Assembly: GCA_012267415.1 (NCBI GenBank)
Contig: JAAXGN010000084.1
Span: 1-64,000, forward strand
DNA length: 64,000 bases
Direction of reading: 5' to 3'
Source of the DNA: Candidatus Poribacteria bacterium
GTDB taxonomy: Bacteria; Poribacteria; WGA-4E; WGA-3G
The position numbers and the translations under genes were made by a program. The number at the start of each line of letters is the position of its first letter. The first letter of the stretch is position 1. The notes under the pieces are model-generated. The model ran no database searches and had not been told where the DNA came from. It saw only the letters and a list, made by a program, of their open reading frames with translations. Positions 30,301 through 37,676 of the stretch are shown here, piece by piece.

Positions 30301-31415
30301 TCAAAAAAGAGTCGTTCCAGACTTGCCAGGGCACCTTCGCGTGTTGGGGAGTCACCGGGGCGCAGGTTGCGAAAGATCTCAATCAACGCTCCTTCTTTCA
30401 GTGTACCGCCACTATAAGCTTTTACGGTATCACGGGAAAGTGTGTTACGCAAATATCGAAGTTTCTGTTCATCCGAGTCTACCAATACTTCAACTTCTGT
30501 GACCTTTGCATCTGTGAGTCTGTCATATTCTAACTCAGACAGTTTTGTGTTTGCTTCAAGGAGCACTTCACCCGTTTCTTGATTGACGATGTTTTTCGCG
30601 ATGACTCGTCCGACAACATCCTGTTCCAACGGAATAGTTTCAGTACGACTGAAGAGTTTTAGGATTTCCTCATCTGTTTCCCAACCGAGTGCGCGTAAGA
30701 GGACGGTTGCTAATATTTTCTTTTTCCGATCTAATCGGACATGGATGCAGTCTTTTGAGTCGAATTCAAACTCTATCCATGCCCCTCTATAAGGGATAAT
30801 TTGTCCTGTAGGGAGTTTCTGTGTACTTGTTGCGTGTGACTTGTCAAGGAAAATCACGCCAGGCGATCTCTGCAACTGGTTGACTATGACCCGTTCGGAC
30901 CCGTTGATAATAAACGTGCCATTTTCAGTCATGAGAGGGATGTCACCAAGATAGACATCAGATTCTGTGATGTCTAAAACGCGTGTTTGTTCTGTGTCAT
31001 CATCTTTTTCTCGTTCAACACACATAAGCCGTGCTTGTAGCCGCATCTGATAGTTGAGTCCACGGGATTCACAGTCAGACAGATCGTGTGTTGGTGCGCT
31101 AAGTGTGTAACTGACGAATTCGAGACTTGTAGTTTCTTTAAAGTCATAAATCGGAAAAACTTCCTCAAACAGAGCCTGAAGTCCTTTTGACTCTCGCTGT
31201 TCACCATCTTCAATATCCCGTTGCATAAATGCTGCATAGGATTTTTTTTGAGTCTCAATTAAGTCTGGCAGATCAAGAACTGAGGGGGTTTTTGCAAAGG
31301 ATTTACGTTCTCTTATTGCTGCTGAATTCCTCTTATTTTTATCATTACTTTTTATTTTTTTTGGCATAAGATTATTCACCTTGCGCGGGTCGCTGATGGG
31401 TTGAAGGTTTTGCAA
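27327..31415 (-). CDS. rpoB: RNA polymerase beta subunit
   Basis: Catalytic core subunit of RNA polymerase, 1362 residues from TTG 31415 or 1346 from ATG 31367 ([14 protein letters not shown], preceded by AAGGTG). Which start is used is unclear. Landmarks: protrusion text [15 protein letters not shown], rifampicin-region [53 protein letters not shown]-type [25 protein letters not shown], and the C-terminal [26 protein letters not shown]. In the rifampicin cluster the usual Gln-Leu-Ser...Asp-Gln-x-Asn is [15 protein letters not shown], so Asn replaces Asp516-like and Asp-Glu follow differently; that is natural variation worth noting. First gene of rpoBC; rplJL are not adjacent upstream, which differs from the common order. 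Structured leader upstream. Confidence 0.97.
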   Translation of the reverse strand: [1362 protein letters not shown]

Positions 31416-31457
31416 ATAGACTGCTATGACCGAGTCGTTAAATAGAAAGATAGTTTC

Positions 31458-31541
31458 AATTAGTCGGGGAGTGGACGCAAATAACCCGCTTGCACGACAC
31501 CGTATTTTATGAGGTGTAGCAAGTGGGAAGCGCGACTAATT
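31458..31541 (-). promoter_or_regulatory. Nested inverted repeats in the rpoB upstream region
   Basis: Outer arms AATTAGTCG (31458-31466) and CGACTAATT (31533-31541) enclose an inner hairpin at 31485-31527 with stem parts CTTGC/GCAAG, ACACC/GGTGT and CCC/GGG. It lies 42 bases before the TTG and about 90 before the ATG of rpoB, within a 383-bp divergent gap that otherwise is AT-rich and shows no gene. It could be a leader RNA structure controlling rpoBC, or an inserted palindromic repeat. Confidence 0.5.
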
Positions 31542-31798
31542 TGGGTGCTACACTGAACTTCCATGAACACCTTTTATTTAATGCAAAAACATTTGCCTAT
31601 TTCTTGAAGAAGTTATATACTTCATTAAAGCGAAAAAACAACATAACGTACACTTTTATAACTTCATACCTTTATAACTTCTTGGCGTAACGTAGAATTA
31701 TACATCAAGTTTCATAAGAATGTCAAGGAAAAATGCATATTTTTTGTAAATTTCCCAAATTATTTGTAGTTAATTTGTAGTCGGTATATTTTCACCTT

Positions 31799-32338
31799 AT
31801 GAAGACATTATTAGAGCAATTTCCTGTCAAAGCAATTATCGGTGTTTTAGCAGCGGAACCGTCTATTCTGCCAACTGTCTATCAGGAATTGTCTGAACAC
31901 TTGGGTACTATTGACTTTACCAGTGAACTTTTGACTTTTGATAGCACAGATTACTACGAAACTGAAATGGGGAAAGACCTTAAAAGACAGTTTATCAGTT
32001 TTGAGAAATTGATTGATGCGGGAACTTTATCAGATAAGAAACTATTGACGAACCGAGTGGAACAGCACTATGCGCGTGAAGGCACCTCACAACGTCGTGT
32101 GAATTTAGATGTAGGTTATGTCTGTTTGGCAAAGCTGGTGCTTGCATCTACCAAGGACCACGCGCATCGCATCTATCTGCGGGATGGTATCTATGCTGAA
32201 ATGACACTCCGTTACTATCATAAAACTTTTCAACCGTGGGAATGGACGTATCCGGATTATCGTTCTCCTACCTACATTGCAATTTTCAATCATATCCGGA
32301 TGATCTATAAAGAGCAAATTCAAGAAAGAATGTGCTGA
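31799..32338 (+). CDS. DUF4416 family protein
   Basis: 179 residues matching what I know of DUF4416 proteins: LDVGYVCLAKLVLASTKDHAHRIYL, DGIYAEMTLRYY and the C-terminal WEWTYPDYRSPTYIAIFNHIR are the conserved blocks, and total size fits. Function of the family is unknown; it appears cytoplasmic, without membrane segments. No Shine-Dalgarno precedes the ATG; a -10-like TATATT ends 8 bases before it, so the transcript may be leaderless. Divergent from rpoB. Confidence 0.85.
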   Translation: MKTLLEQFPVKAIIGVLAAEPSILPTVYQELSEHLGTIDFTSELLTFDSTDYYETEMGKDLKRQFISFEKLIDAGTLSDKKLLTNRVEQHYAREGTSQRRVNLDVGYVCLAKLVLASTKDHAHRIYLRDGIYAEMTLRYYHKTFQPWEWTYPDYRSPTYIAIFNHIRMIYKEQIQERMC

Positions 32339-32404
32339 TATTGTTGACTTGTTTTGCTGTTCCTACTTAGGTGCTTCCGTATGCACTATAACTTTCATTA
32401 TGAT

Positions 32405-32520
32405 GTTTTTCAGTCCCGTAGGGACGATATGTTTATAGAAAAAATGTGGATGACCCCTCTTGAGTTCCGTAGGAACGGCATAGAAGATAAACATTCCGTC
32501 CCTACGGGACTAAAAAGTAC
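32405..32520. repeat. Palindromic repeats with TCCCGTAGGGACG core
   Basis: A copy of CAGTCCCGTAGGGACGATAT with trailing GTTTATAG at about 32412, a degenerate middle copy (AGTTCCGTAGGAACGGCAT) and an inverted copy (CCGTCCCTACGGGACTAAA) at about 32490. Five or so copies recur at 46887-47052. This fills most of the 325-bp gap between the DUF4416 gene and the S58 peptidase gene. Confidence 0.85.
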
Positions 32521-32663
32521 TACACATATCCTGCAATTCACCATAATGTCAGACATTGTGCCAAGAACTTTACACACCCTACGGAAGAGTGGAAGCAACA
32601 ACTCTAATCATGAATGAATCTATAGAATGAAAGGGCGGAAGAACGGAAGGAGGAATTCTTAGC

Positions 32664-33896
32664 ATGAATAAATTTGTAGTGGAAATAATTGGTCGGAGAA
32701 ACGGTATAATCGGGCGGGGAAACGGTATAAACGGGCGGGGAAACCCCGCCCCTACGGAAGCGAATAGGTGTAGAGTCTTCGCTTTTTTGAGTATCTGTGT
32801 ATTACTGTTACAGTTCGCGAGTTTTTCTTGGACTGAGGAGGGGAAAGAACAGCGGATGCGAGCGCGTGACATCGGCATCACTATCGGTTCGCTTCCTACA
32901 GGTAAACTCAACGCTATCACGGATGTGCCAGGAGTTAAAGTCGGACACGTTACCTTGAACGAAGGGGAATCTATCCGGACCGGTGTTACGGCTATCCTTC
33001 CGCATGAGGATATCTGGAAAAGGCGATACTTTGGGGCGGCACATACCATCCATGGCAACGGTGAAGCCACCGGTATTGCACGGATAAATCAGGCAGGATG
33101 GATTGAGTCGCCAATTCTGCTAACCAATACGTTAAGTGTTGGTGCTGTCCACGACGGTGTCGTGCGATATATCGTGAAACGATATCCGAACGACAATATT
33201 ATTCTTCCCATTGTTGCAGAATGTTATGATGGTGGTTTGAACGACATAAGCGGTCTCCATGTCAAACCGGAACATGCGATTGCAGCGATTGAAAAAGCAG
33301 CATATGGTCCGGTGGCTGAGGGAAGTGTCGGTGGTGGGACAGGTATGCGGTGCTACGGTTTCAAAGCAGGTATTGGTACTGCTTCTCGTGTGTTATCAGA
33401 AGATATCGGTGGATGGACAGTAGGTGTATTGGTAAATTCTAACGGTGGCAGGCGACATCAGCTGCGTATTGATGGTGTGCCAGTCGGTAAGGCTTTGACA
33501 GAAGATCAGGTGAAACCGGGTAGGGATGGATCGTTTATTATTGTTATCGCAACGGATGCGCCTTTATCGCATCGTCAGTTGAAACAGGTGGCGATGCGTG
33601 CGACACACGGACTCGCACGTACAGGGACTCCGAGTACTGATAGCAGCGGTGAATTCGTGATTGCGTTTTCGACTGCTAACGTTTTTCCGGGTAATACGGA
33701 GAACGGTACTTTTCAGATTGATATGGTCGTCAATAGACGTTTGAGTTCACTCTTTCAGGCGGCTATTGAGGCGACCGAGGAGGCAGTTATCAATTCTATG
33801 ACGATGGCAACGACTACGACTGGACGTAATGGTCGGACGATGCCTGCGATTCCGTTGGATCGATTGAGACAGGTAATGCGGCAGTACGGACGTTGA
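32664..33896 (+). CDS. P1/S58 (DmpA-like) aminopeptidase, exported
   Basis: 410 residues. The S58 family cleaves itself to give an N-terminal nucleophile: the site here is DGS in GRDGSFIIVIATDAPLSHRQ near residue 290, with Ser as the expected new N-terminus. Other family text: ITDVPGVKVGHVTL, TGVTAILPH, EGSVGGGTGM near 220 and THGLARTG. Members are D- or beta-aminopeptidases. The first 38 residues are odd: GIIGRGNGINGRGNPAPTEA is encoded by two copies of the intergenic GGGCGGGGAAACCCCGCCCC repeat, and only then comes a hydrophobic segment (VFAFLSICVLLLQFASFSW) resembling a signal peptide. GGAGG lies 11 bases before ATG 32664. Export is inferred. Confidence 0.88.
   Translation: MNKFVVEIIGRRNGIIGRGNGINGRGNPAPTEANRCRVFAFLSICVLLLQFASFSWTEEGKEQRMRARDIGITIGSLPTGKLNAITDVPGVKVGHVTLNEGESIRTGVTAILPHEDIWKRRYFGAAHTIHGNGEATGIARINQAGWIESPILLTNTLSVGAVHDGVVRYIVKRYPNDNIILPIVAECYDGGLNDISGLHVKPEHAIAAIEKAAYGPVAEGSVGGGTGMRCYGFKAGIGTASRVLSEDIGGWTVGVLVNSNGGRRHQLRIDGVPVGKALTEDQVKPGRDGSFIIVIATDAPLSHRQLKQVAMRATHGLARTGTPSTDSSGEFVIAFSTANVFPGNTENGTFQIDMVVNRRLSSLFQAAIEATEEAVINSMTMATTTTGRNGRTMPAIPLDRLRQVMRQYGR
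32700..32757. repeat. GC-palindrome repeat inside the peptidase reading frame
   Basis: Partial and full copies of CGGGCGGGGAAACCCCGCCC in frame within the start of the S58 peptidase gene. The same element lies in intergenic spots at 35947, 56497-56690, 57679 and 60651. Confidence 0.85.
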
Positions 33897-33929
33897 GTGT
33901 TTAGTATGTCTTTTATTGAGAGGTGATAC

Positions 33930-35321
33930 ATGGAATTTCGTTATCTTTTTTTGGATCTGCAACATATTACTCGGATTGGGGGACTTTATCGCCGGATGCA
34001 CCAACCGCAACGGCACCCAGAAAATCCCATCTTACGAGGTGAGAACCCGTGGGAGCGCGTTGCATCCCTTTACGGCACAGTGCTTTACGACCCACATGAT
34101 TCGCTCTTCAAAATGTGGTATCTCACGGGTCCTTATGTAGATGGTATGGTAATGGTGCGTCAACGTAAGGCACTTGGTAACATTACACTGCTTGCTTATG
34201 CGACTTCAATTGATGGTGTGTATTGGGAAAAACCGATTCTTAATCAGATCGATTTTGAGGGCAGCACTGCGAACAATCTTATTGATGTTGGACGCACAAA
34301 CTGTGAAGGCATGGCTGTCATCTACGATGAGAACGAAACGGATCCTGATCGTCGTTACAAAGGTTTTTATTGGGAGCACGGTGGAATTGATACGTTCATT
34401 CAGCACGAAGGACGAACAATCTGGGGACAGGGTGAAGGAGACGGTATGTGGATGTCTTTTTCACCCGATGGCGTTCATTGGACAGACTACGAGAACAACC
34501 CTGTCATCTCGCTTGGTAGTGATACAACGCAATCGCTGGTTTGGGATCCGAAAATAGAAAAATACGTCGTGTTCGGTCGATTTGGTGCAGGTGGACGCAG
34601 AACGGCACGGACTGAAAGTAGTGACTGCATCAACTTTAGTAAGCCAGAACTGGTTCTCGGATGCGATGAATTTGATGAAGGTGGTACGCAAATTTACGGT
34701 ATGCCGATTAACATCTACGAAGGTGTTTATCTCGGTATGATTTGGATTTATAGAGAGGGTGTTGATGGTACTATTGACACATCGTTGGCTACCAGTCGAG
34801 ATGGAATTAAATGGGAGCGGGTTTTAGATCGACAAACTTTCTTGACGCTCGGAGAGAAAGGGAGTTGGGAAGACGGTATGGTACGCATCAGTCAGAATTT
34901 CATCACATATAACGACCAACTCTATTTCTATTATGGTGGTGTGAACGGACCGCATACCGGTCATAAGTTCAAACAGGTTGAACGAAAATATCAATCCATG
35001 CTGGGACTTGCGACATTAAGACGCGACGGTTTCGTATCGCTTGATGCTGGTGAAGTGGAAGGATTCATGTTGACGAAACCTTTGACGTTGAATGACAAAG
35101 ACTTATACCTAAATGTTGATGCAAGTCAAGGGTATGTTATCGTAGCAGTGACCGATGATTTGGGAATACCATTGGAGAATTACACTTCTCAACGAATTGT
35201 CGGTGATGAATTGGAGACACGGGTGAGTTTTGAAGGTTCGTTGGAAGCTTTAGAGGGGAGAGAAGTGCGATTACGGTTTCAGTTGAAAGAGGCGAGCCTG
35301 TTTTCTTATTGGTTTGTTTGA
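33930..35321 (+). CDS. Glycosidase-like five-bladed propeller protein
   Basis: 463 residues, GAGAGG 6-7 bases before ATG. It resembles the uncharacterised GH43/GH32-like group found in Planctomycetes and related bacteria: FRYLFLDLQHI, PWERVASLYGTVLYDPHDSLFKMWY, ATSIDGVYWEKP, SFSPDGVHWTDYENNPVI, WEDGMVRISQNFI and a C-terminal beta domain (VDASQGYVIVAVTD, RLRFQLKEASLFSYWFV). No signal peptide, so probably cytoplasmic. Candidate acidic catalytic residues exist in the propeller (for instance DPHD, EGMAV) but I cannot assign them. Substrate unknown. It starts 33 bp after the peptidase gene and may be in the same operon. Confidence 0.75.
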   Translation: MEFRYLFLDLQHITRIGGLYRRMHQPQRHPENPILRGENPWERVASLYGTVLYDPHDSLFKMWYLTGPYVDGMVMVRQRKALGNITLLAYATSIDGVYWEKPILNQIDFEGSTANNLIDVGRTNCEGMAVIYDENETDPDRRYKGFYWEHGGIDTFIQHEGRTIWGQGEGDGMWMSFSPDGVHWTDYENNPVISLGSDTTQSLVWDPKIEKYVVFGRFGAGGRRTARTESSDCINFSKPELVLGCDEFDEGGTQIYGMPINIYEGVYLGMIWIYREGVDGTIDTSLATSRDGIKWERVLDRQTFLTLGEKGSWEDGMVRISQNFITYNDQLYFYYGGVNGPHTGHKFKQVERKYQSMLGLATLRRDGFVSLDAGEVEGFMLTKPLTLNDKDLYLNVDASQGYVIVAVTDDLGIPLENYTSQRIVGDELETRVSFEGSLEALEGREVRLRFQLKEASLFSYWFV

Positions 35322-35385
35322 CGAATCTCCAAGCTCATAAGAAAAACAATAGATGAGATTTCTGAATCGTTGTGTTTTGGTTGAT

Positions 35386-35619
35386 TTAATTTGACATTTC
35401 ATTTTTCAAAAGTGTACCATACGGTACGAAATTTCGTACCGTGGTACATTTTTGTATTTTGTCTATTAATTCAGTCTGTGTAAGGTATTGTAGGCTGTCT
35501 TTATGTGTGTGAAAAATTTTAAATTTGCCCAAACGGTACGAAACCAATTGTCAAATATATTTTACGTTTTTTGCGGTTGAAGTCCAATTTGAAGTCTCTG
35601 ACATTTTTTTAATTTTCAT
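35386..35619 (-). pseudogene. Possible small gene interrupted by UGA
   Basis: AAGGAG 8 bases before ATG 35619, then 22 codons to TGA at 35551-35553, after which the same frame stays open for 54 more codons to TAA at 35386. No family recognised (after the TGA: QLVSYRLGKFKIFHTHKDSL). It may be a decayed gene or a chance ORF. The 22-bp palindrome at 35421-35442 lies inside it. Confidence 0.2.
35413..35448. promoter_or_regulatory. Strong palindrome, operator-like
   Basis: A perfect 22-bp palindrome (ACGGTACGAAA and its complement) flanked by TGTACC on the left and GGTACA on the right. The half-site ACGGTACGAAA recurs once at about 35532. This looks like an operator for a dimeric regulator, or a hairpin. 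It lies in the 830-bp gap between the glycosidase-like gene and the 108-residue ORF at 36149. Confidence 0.5.
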
Positions 35620-35696
35620 TGTATTCTCCTTATTAACTGATGTTACTTGAATTGTAACTTATATTTTCGTATTTGTCAAGTGTAATTTCAGTGTGG

Positions 35697-35800
35697 GTGT
35701 AAAGTAATTGTCACCGTTTTTTATCTGAATCGCGGAATACGCGGAGAACACGGAAGACGCGGAAGGTGATCTTGCACAAATCAGGGTTACTTTTTCAGAA
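35697..35800. repeat. Left copy of direct repeat flanking toxin-antitoxin block
   Basis: About 100 bp, including GCGGAGAACACGGAAGACGC, closely similar and in the same orientation to 37402-37504. The text starts TAAAGTAATTGTCACC and ends GTTACTTTTTCAGAA. Confidence 0.8.
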
Positions 35801-35878
35801 GAAACAAGCACCAGCGGTGCGAAAGGTATATAGAACGTATGTATTCAATTCCGTAACATGATACACCTTTCGCCCCTC

Positions 35879-35996
35879 ATGAAGATTAAATAAATAATCA
35901 GGTAATTCTACTAATAAGACTCATCATAGGAGTAAAGTTTCGTAGGGGCGGGGTTTCCCCGCCCGCGTATTACCCAATTAATAACTTAATCTTCAT
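35879..35996. repeat. MITE-like element family A, copy with GGGGCGGGG core
   Basis: 118 bp with perfect 11-bp inverted ends ATGAAGATTAA / TTAATCTTCAT and the core GGGGCGGGGTTTCCCCGCCC. A second 118-bp near-copy lies at 60585-60702. No coding capacity. No clear target duplication seen by eye. Confidence 0.9.
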
Positions 35997-36148
35997 CTGG
36001 GGTTTGGCATTTTACAAAAACCTTATTCATGTGTTTCTACAAAAAATTTACACACCTTAAGTTATTAATTCAATCTTGAAATTTAGTTTAAAATATGCTA
36101 TCCTATAATCACTGAGACAACGAGAAGATGATATCGGGAAGGAACAAG

Positions 36149-36475
36149 ATGGCACAAAACAACGTACAATATCAGAACTACGACTGGGCACAAGAACACA
36201 TGGACGAAGCAGAAGTTTGCCTTTTAGCGACTATCCAAGTTAATTCGCAATTGCCGGAAAAAGAACAGCATCGGTATCAAGAATTATGGCATAAATGTGA
36301 ATATGGAACTTTAACCGAAATCGAACTTGCAGAATATCAGACATTGGTCAACAAATTAGACACTCGGAATCTGAAACGTCTTGAAGCAATTATCGCTTTA
36401 GCAGAGCTCAGAGGAAAAACAATAGATGAGATTATTGCAGAGGTCGGAGTAAAAGAGAAAATTAGTGTCACCTAA
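36149..36475 (+). CDS. Small helical hypothetical protein
   Basis: I choose ATG 36149 (GGAAGGAA 5 bases upstream) over 36128, giving 108 residues. Charged and mostly helical: RYQELWHKCEYGTLTEIELAEYQTLVNKLD..NLKRLEAIIALAELRGKTIDEIIAEVG. Similar short proteins are common in cyanobacteria, often beside toxin genes, but no function is known to me. It sits in the accessory block just upstream of a HicB-like gene on the same strand (36 bp gap), so it may be its partner; this is inference. Confidence 0.7.
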   Translation: MAQNNVQYQNYDWAQEHMDEAEVCLLATIQVNSQLPEKEQHRYQELWHKCEYGTLTEIELAEYQTLVNKLDTRNLKRLEAIIALAELRGKTIDEIIAEVGVKEKISVT

Positions 36476-36511
36476 TTATACTCCAAATTGCTTTGACAAC
36501 AGGAAATTGTT

Positions 36512-36724
36512 ATGCAAGCGTACTATACTGCACAGATCCAACGCCGCGGTGAGCGGTGGATCGGTTGGATACGAGAAGTATCCGGAGTCACTTGTCAAGA
36601 AAGAACACGAGAAGAATTGCTTGAAACACTGAAGATTACACTTCTTGAGGTAATAGAATATGACTCGCAGGAAGCAGTTCTCCGAGCCGAAAGCGAGTAT
36701 GAGATAATAAAAATTGCTGTATGA
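36512..36724 (+). CDS. HicB-like antitoxin domain protein, short
   Basis: 70 residues: YYTAQIQRRGERWIGWIREVSGVTCQERTREELLETLKITLLEVIE matches the partial RNase H-like fold of HicB antitoxins (W.GW..E..GV..Q..T..E....L). It lacks the C-terminal DNA-binding extension, as do many short HicB proteins. No hicA follows on the same strand; a convergent hicBA pair lies 15 bp beyond its stop. It might pair with the preceding ORF or be an orphan antitoxin. Confidence 0.75.
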   Translation: MQAYYTAQIQRRGERWIGWIREVSGVTCQERTREELLETLKITLLEVIEYDSQEAVLRAESEYEIIKIAV

Positions 36725-36739
36725 AACGGATAGGAATGG

Positions 36740-36970
36740 TCAGTCTTCTGTCAGTAGTCGAAAATATTCGTCCCTATGCATATTGACAGTTCGCATGTTG
36801 TTTCTAATGATCGAAACTGGTACTTCGCCATAGCGCGGAATAACCACAGCCCGTTTAGCATCAGGATGGTGATATATGAGATGTGATCCTTTTTGTCGCA
36901 CAAAACTGCACCCGAAATTTTCAAAAATCTTAACTTGGGTTCGCCAGTCTGTCGACGAAAGTTTAGGCAT
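36740..36970 (-). CDS. hicA: HicA family mRNA interferase toxin
   Basis: 76 residues from ATG 36970 (GGAGG 6 bases upstream). HicA has a small double-stranded-RNA-binding-like fold with one catalytic His; here GSHLIYHHPDAKRAVVIPRYGEV matches the conserved G-S-H-x-x-Y ... V-P motif near residues 29-50. Cleaves mRNA when free; neutralised by HicB. Its ATG overlaps the hicB stop by one base (TGATG), so the two are translationally coupled. Confidence 0.92.
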   Translation of the reverse strand: MPKLSSTDWRTQVKIFENFGCSFVRQKGSHLIYHHPDAKRAVVIPRYGEVPVSIIRNNMRTVNMHRDEYFRLLTED

Positions 36971-37254
36971 CAAAAGCCTCCAAGGGGAACTGTAAGTTGA
37001 TTAAAGGAGACTACTTGTTTGTCAAGTTGAAGGATCAGTTGTGACGCACTCAAATCATAACCTGCTTCTTCTAAAAAAGCCTTAAGTGTTCCGAGTTTTG
37101 CTGTTTCTTCTAACTGAATTTCAATAACTTCAATCAAGTTTTTTCGCGCTTCTTCAATGTCCCTTCCACAACTTACAACGTCTAATTCTGGGCAATAGGC
37201 GGTGTACATATTGCCTTCTTTCCAAATTTCCTCTGTTACTACTAAATTTTTCAT
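36970..37254 (-). CDS. hicB: HicB-type antitoxin
   Basis: 94 residues from ATG 37254, with GGAGAG 4 bases upstream (the track starts at an upstream TTG). MYTAYCPELDVVSCGRDIEEARKNLIEVIEIQLEE is the HicB fold (Y.A.CPELDV...G....EA..NL.EA). It lacks an obvious ribbon-helix-helix or HTH tail, but is the right size for the short class. First gene of the hicBA pair; it should bind HicA and repress its own promoter (family knowledge). Confidence 0.9.
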   Translation of the reverse strand: MKNLVVTEEIWKEGNMYTAYCPELDVVSCGRDIEEARKNLIEVIEIQLEETAKLGTLKAFLEEAGYDLSASQLILQLDKQVVSFNQLTVPLGGF

Positions 37255-37401
37255 TTTACTCTCCAATTTTTACCATTGATGTTGTATAGAATGTTAATAA
37301 GAATTGTACACAATTTTGCCGAAATTATCAAGTAATCTTGATAATTGAGAAGTTTAAATTGAATGTGAATCTTACCTTCTAGTAGAGAACATATAGGGGA
37401 T

Positions 37402-37504
37402 GTACAAAGTTATTGTCACCTTTTTTGTCAGAATCACAGATTACGCGGAGAACACGGAAGACGCGGAAGGTGTTATTGAGGATCACAGTGTTACTTTCAC
37501 AGAA
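37402..37504. repeat. Right copy of direct repeat flanking toxin-antitoxin block
   Basis: Same orientation as 35697-35800. The rest of the 37255-37676 gap is AT-rich, with a promoter candidate at its right end and no gene seen. Confidence 0.8.
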
Positions 37505-37640
37505 TTGGAATTGTATGCATATATCCCTTTTCCGTGTTGAGAAAGTTATTAGAAAATGCAGGTAAACATCCGTCTACATAAGCTGCGTCTTGTCATTCTC
37601 TTTTTTCTATTTGGTTGGTTTAAGTGGGTTGAAAATAGTT

Positions 37641-37669
37641 TTGCATCCAATATGATTATATGTTAAAAT
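37641..37669 (+). promoter_or_regulatory. Candidate promoter for a leaderless mRNA
   Basis: TTGCAT, 17 bases, TAAAAT ending at 37669. The expected start of transcription (about 7 bases on) coincides with ATG 37677, and no Shine-Dalgarno is present. Confidence 0.5.
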
Positions 37670-37676
37670 TCGTTCT

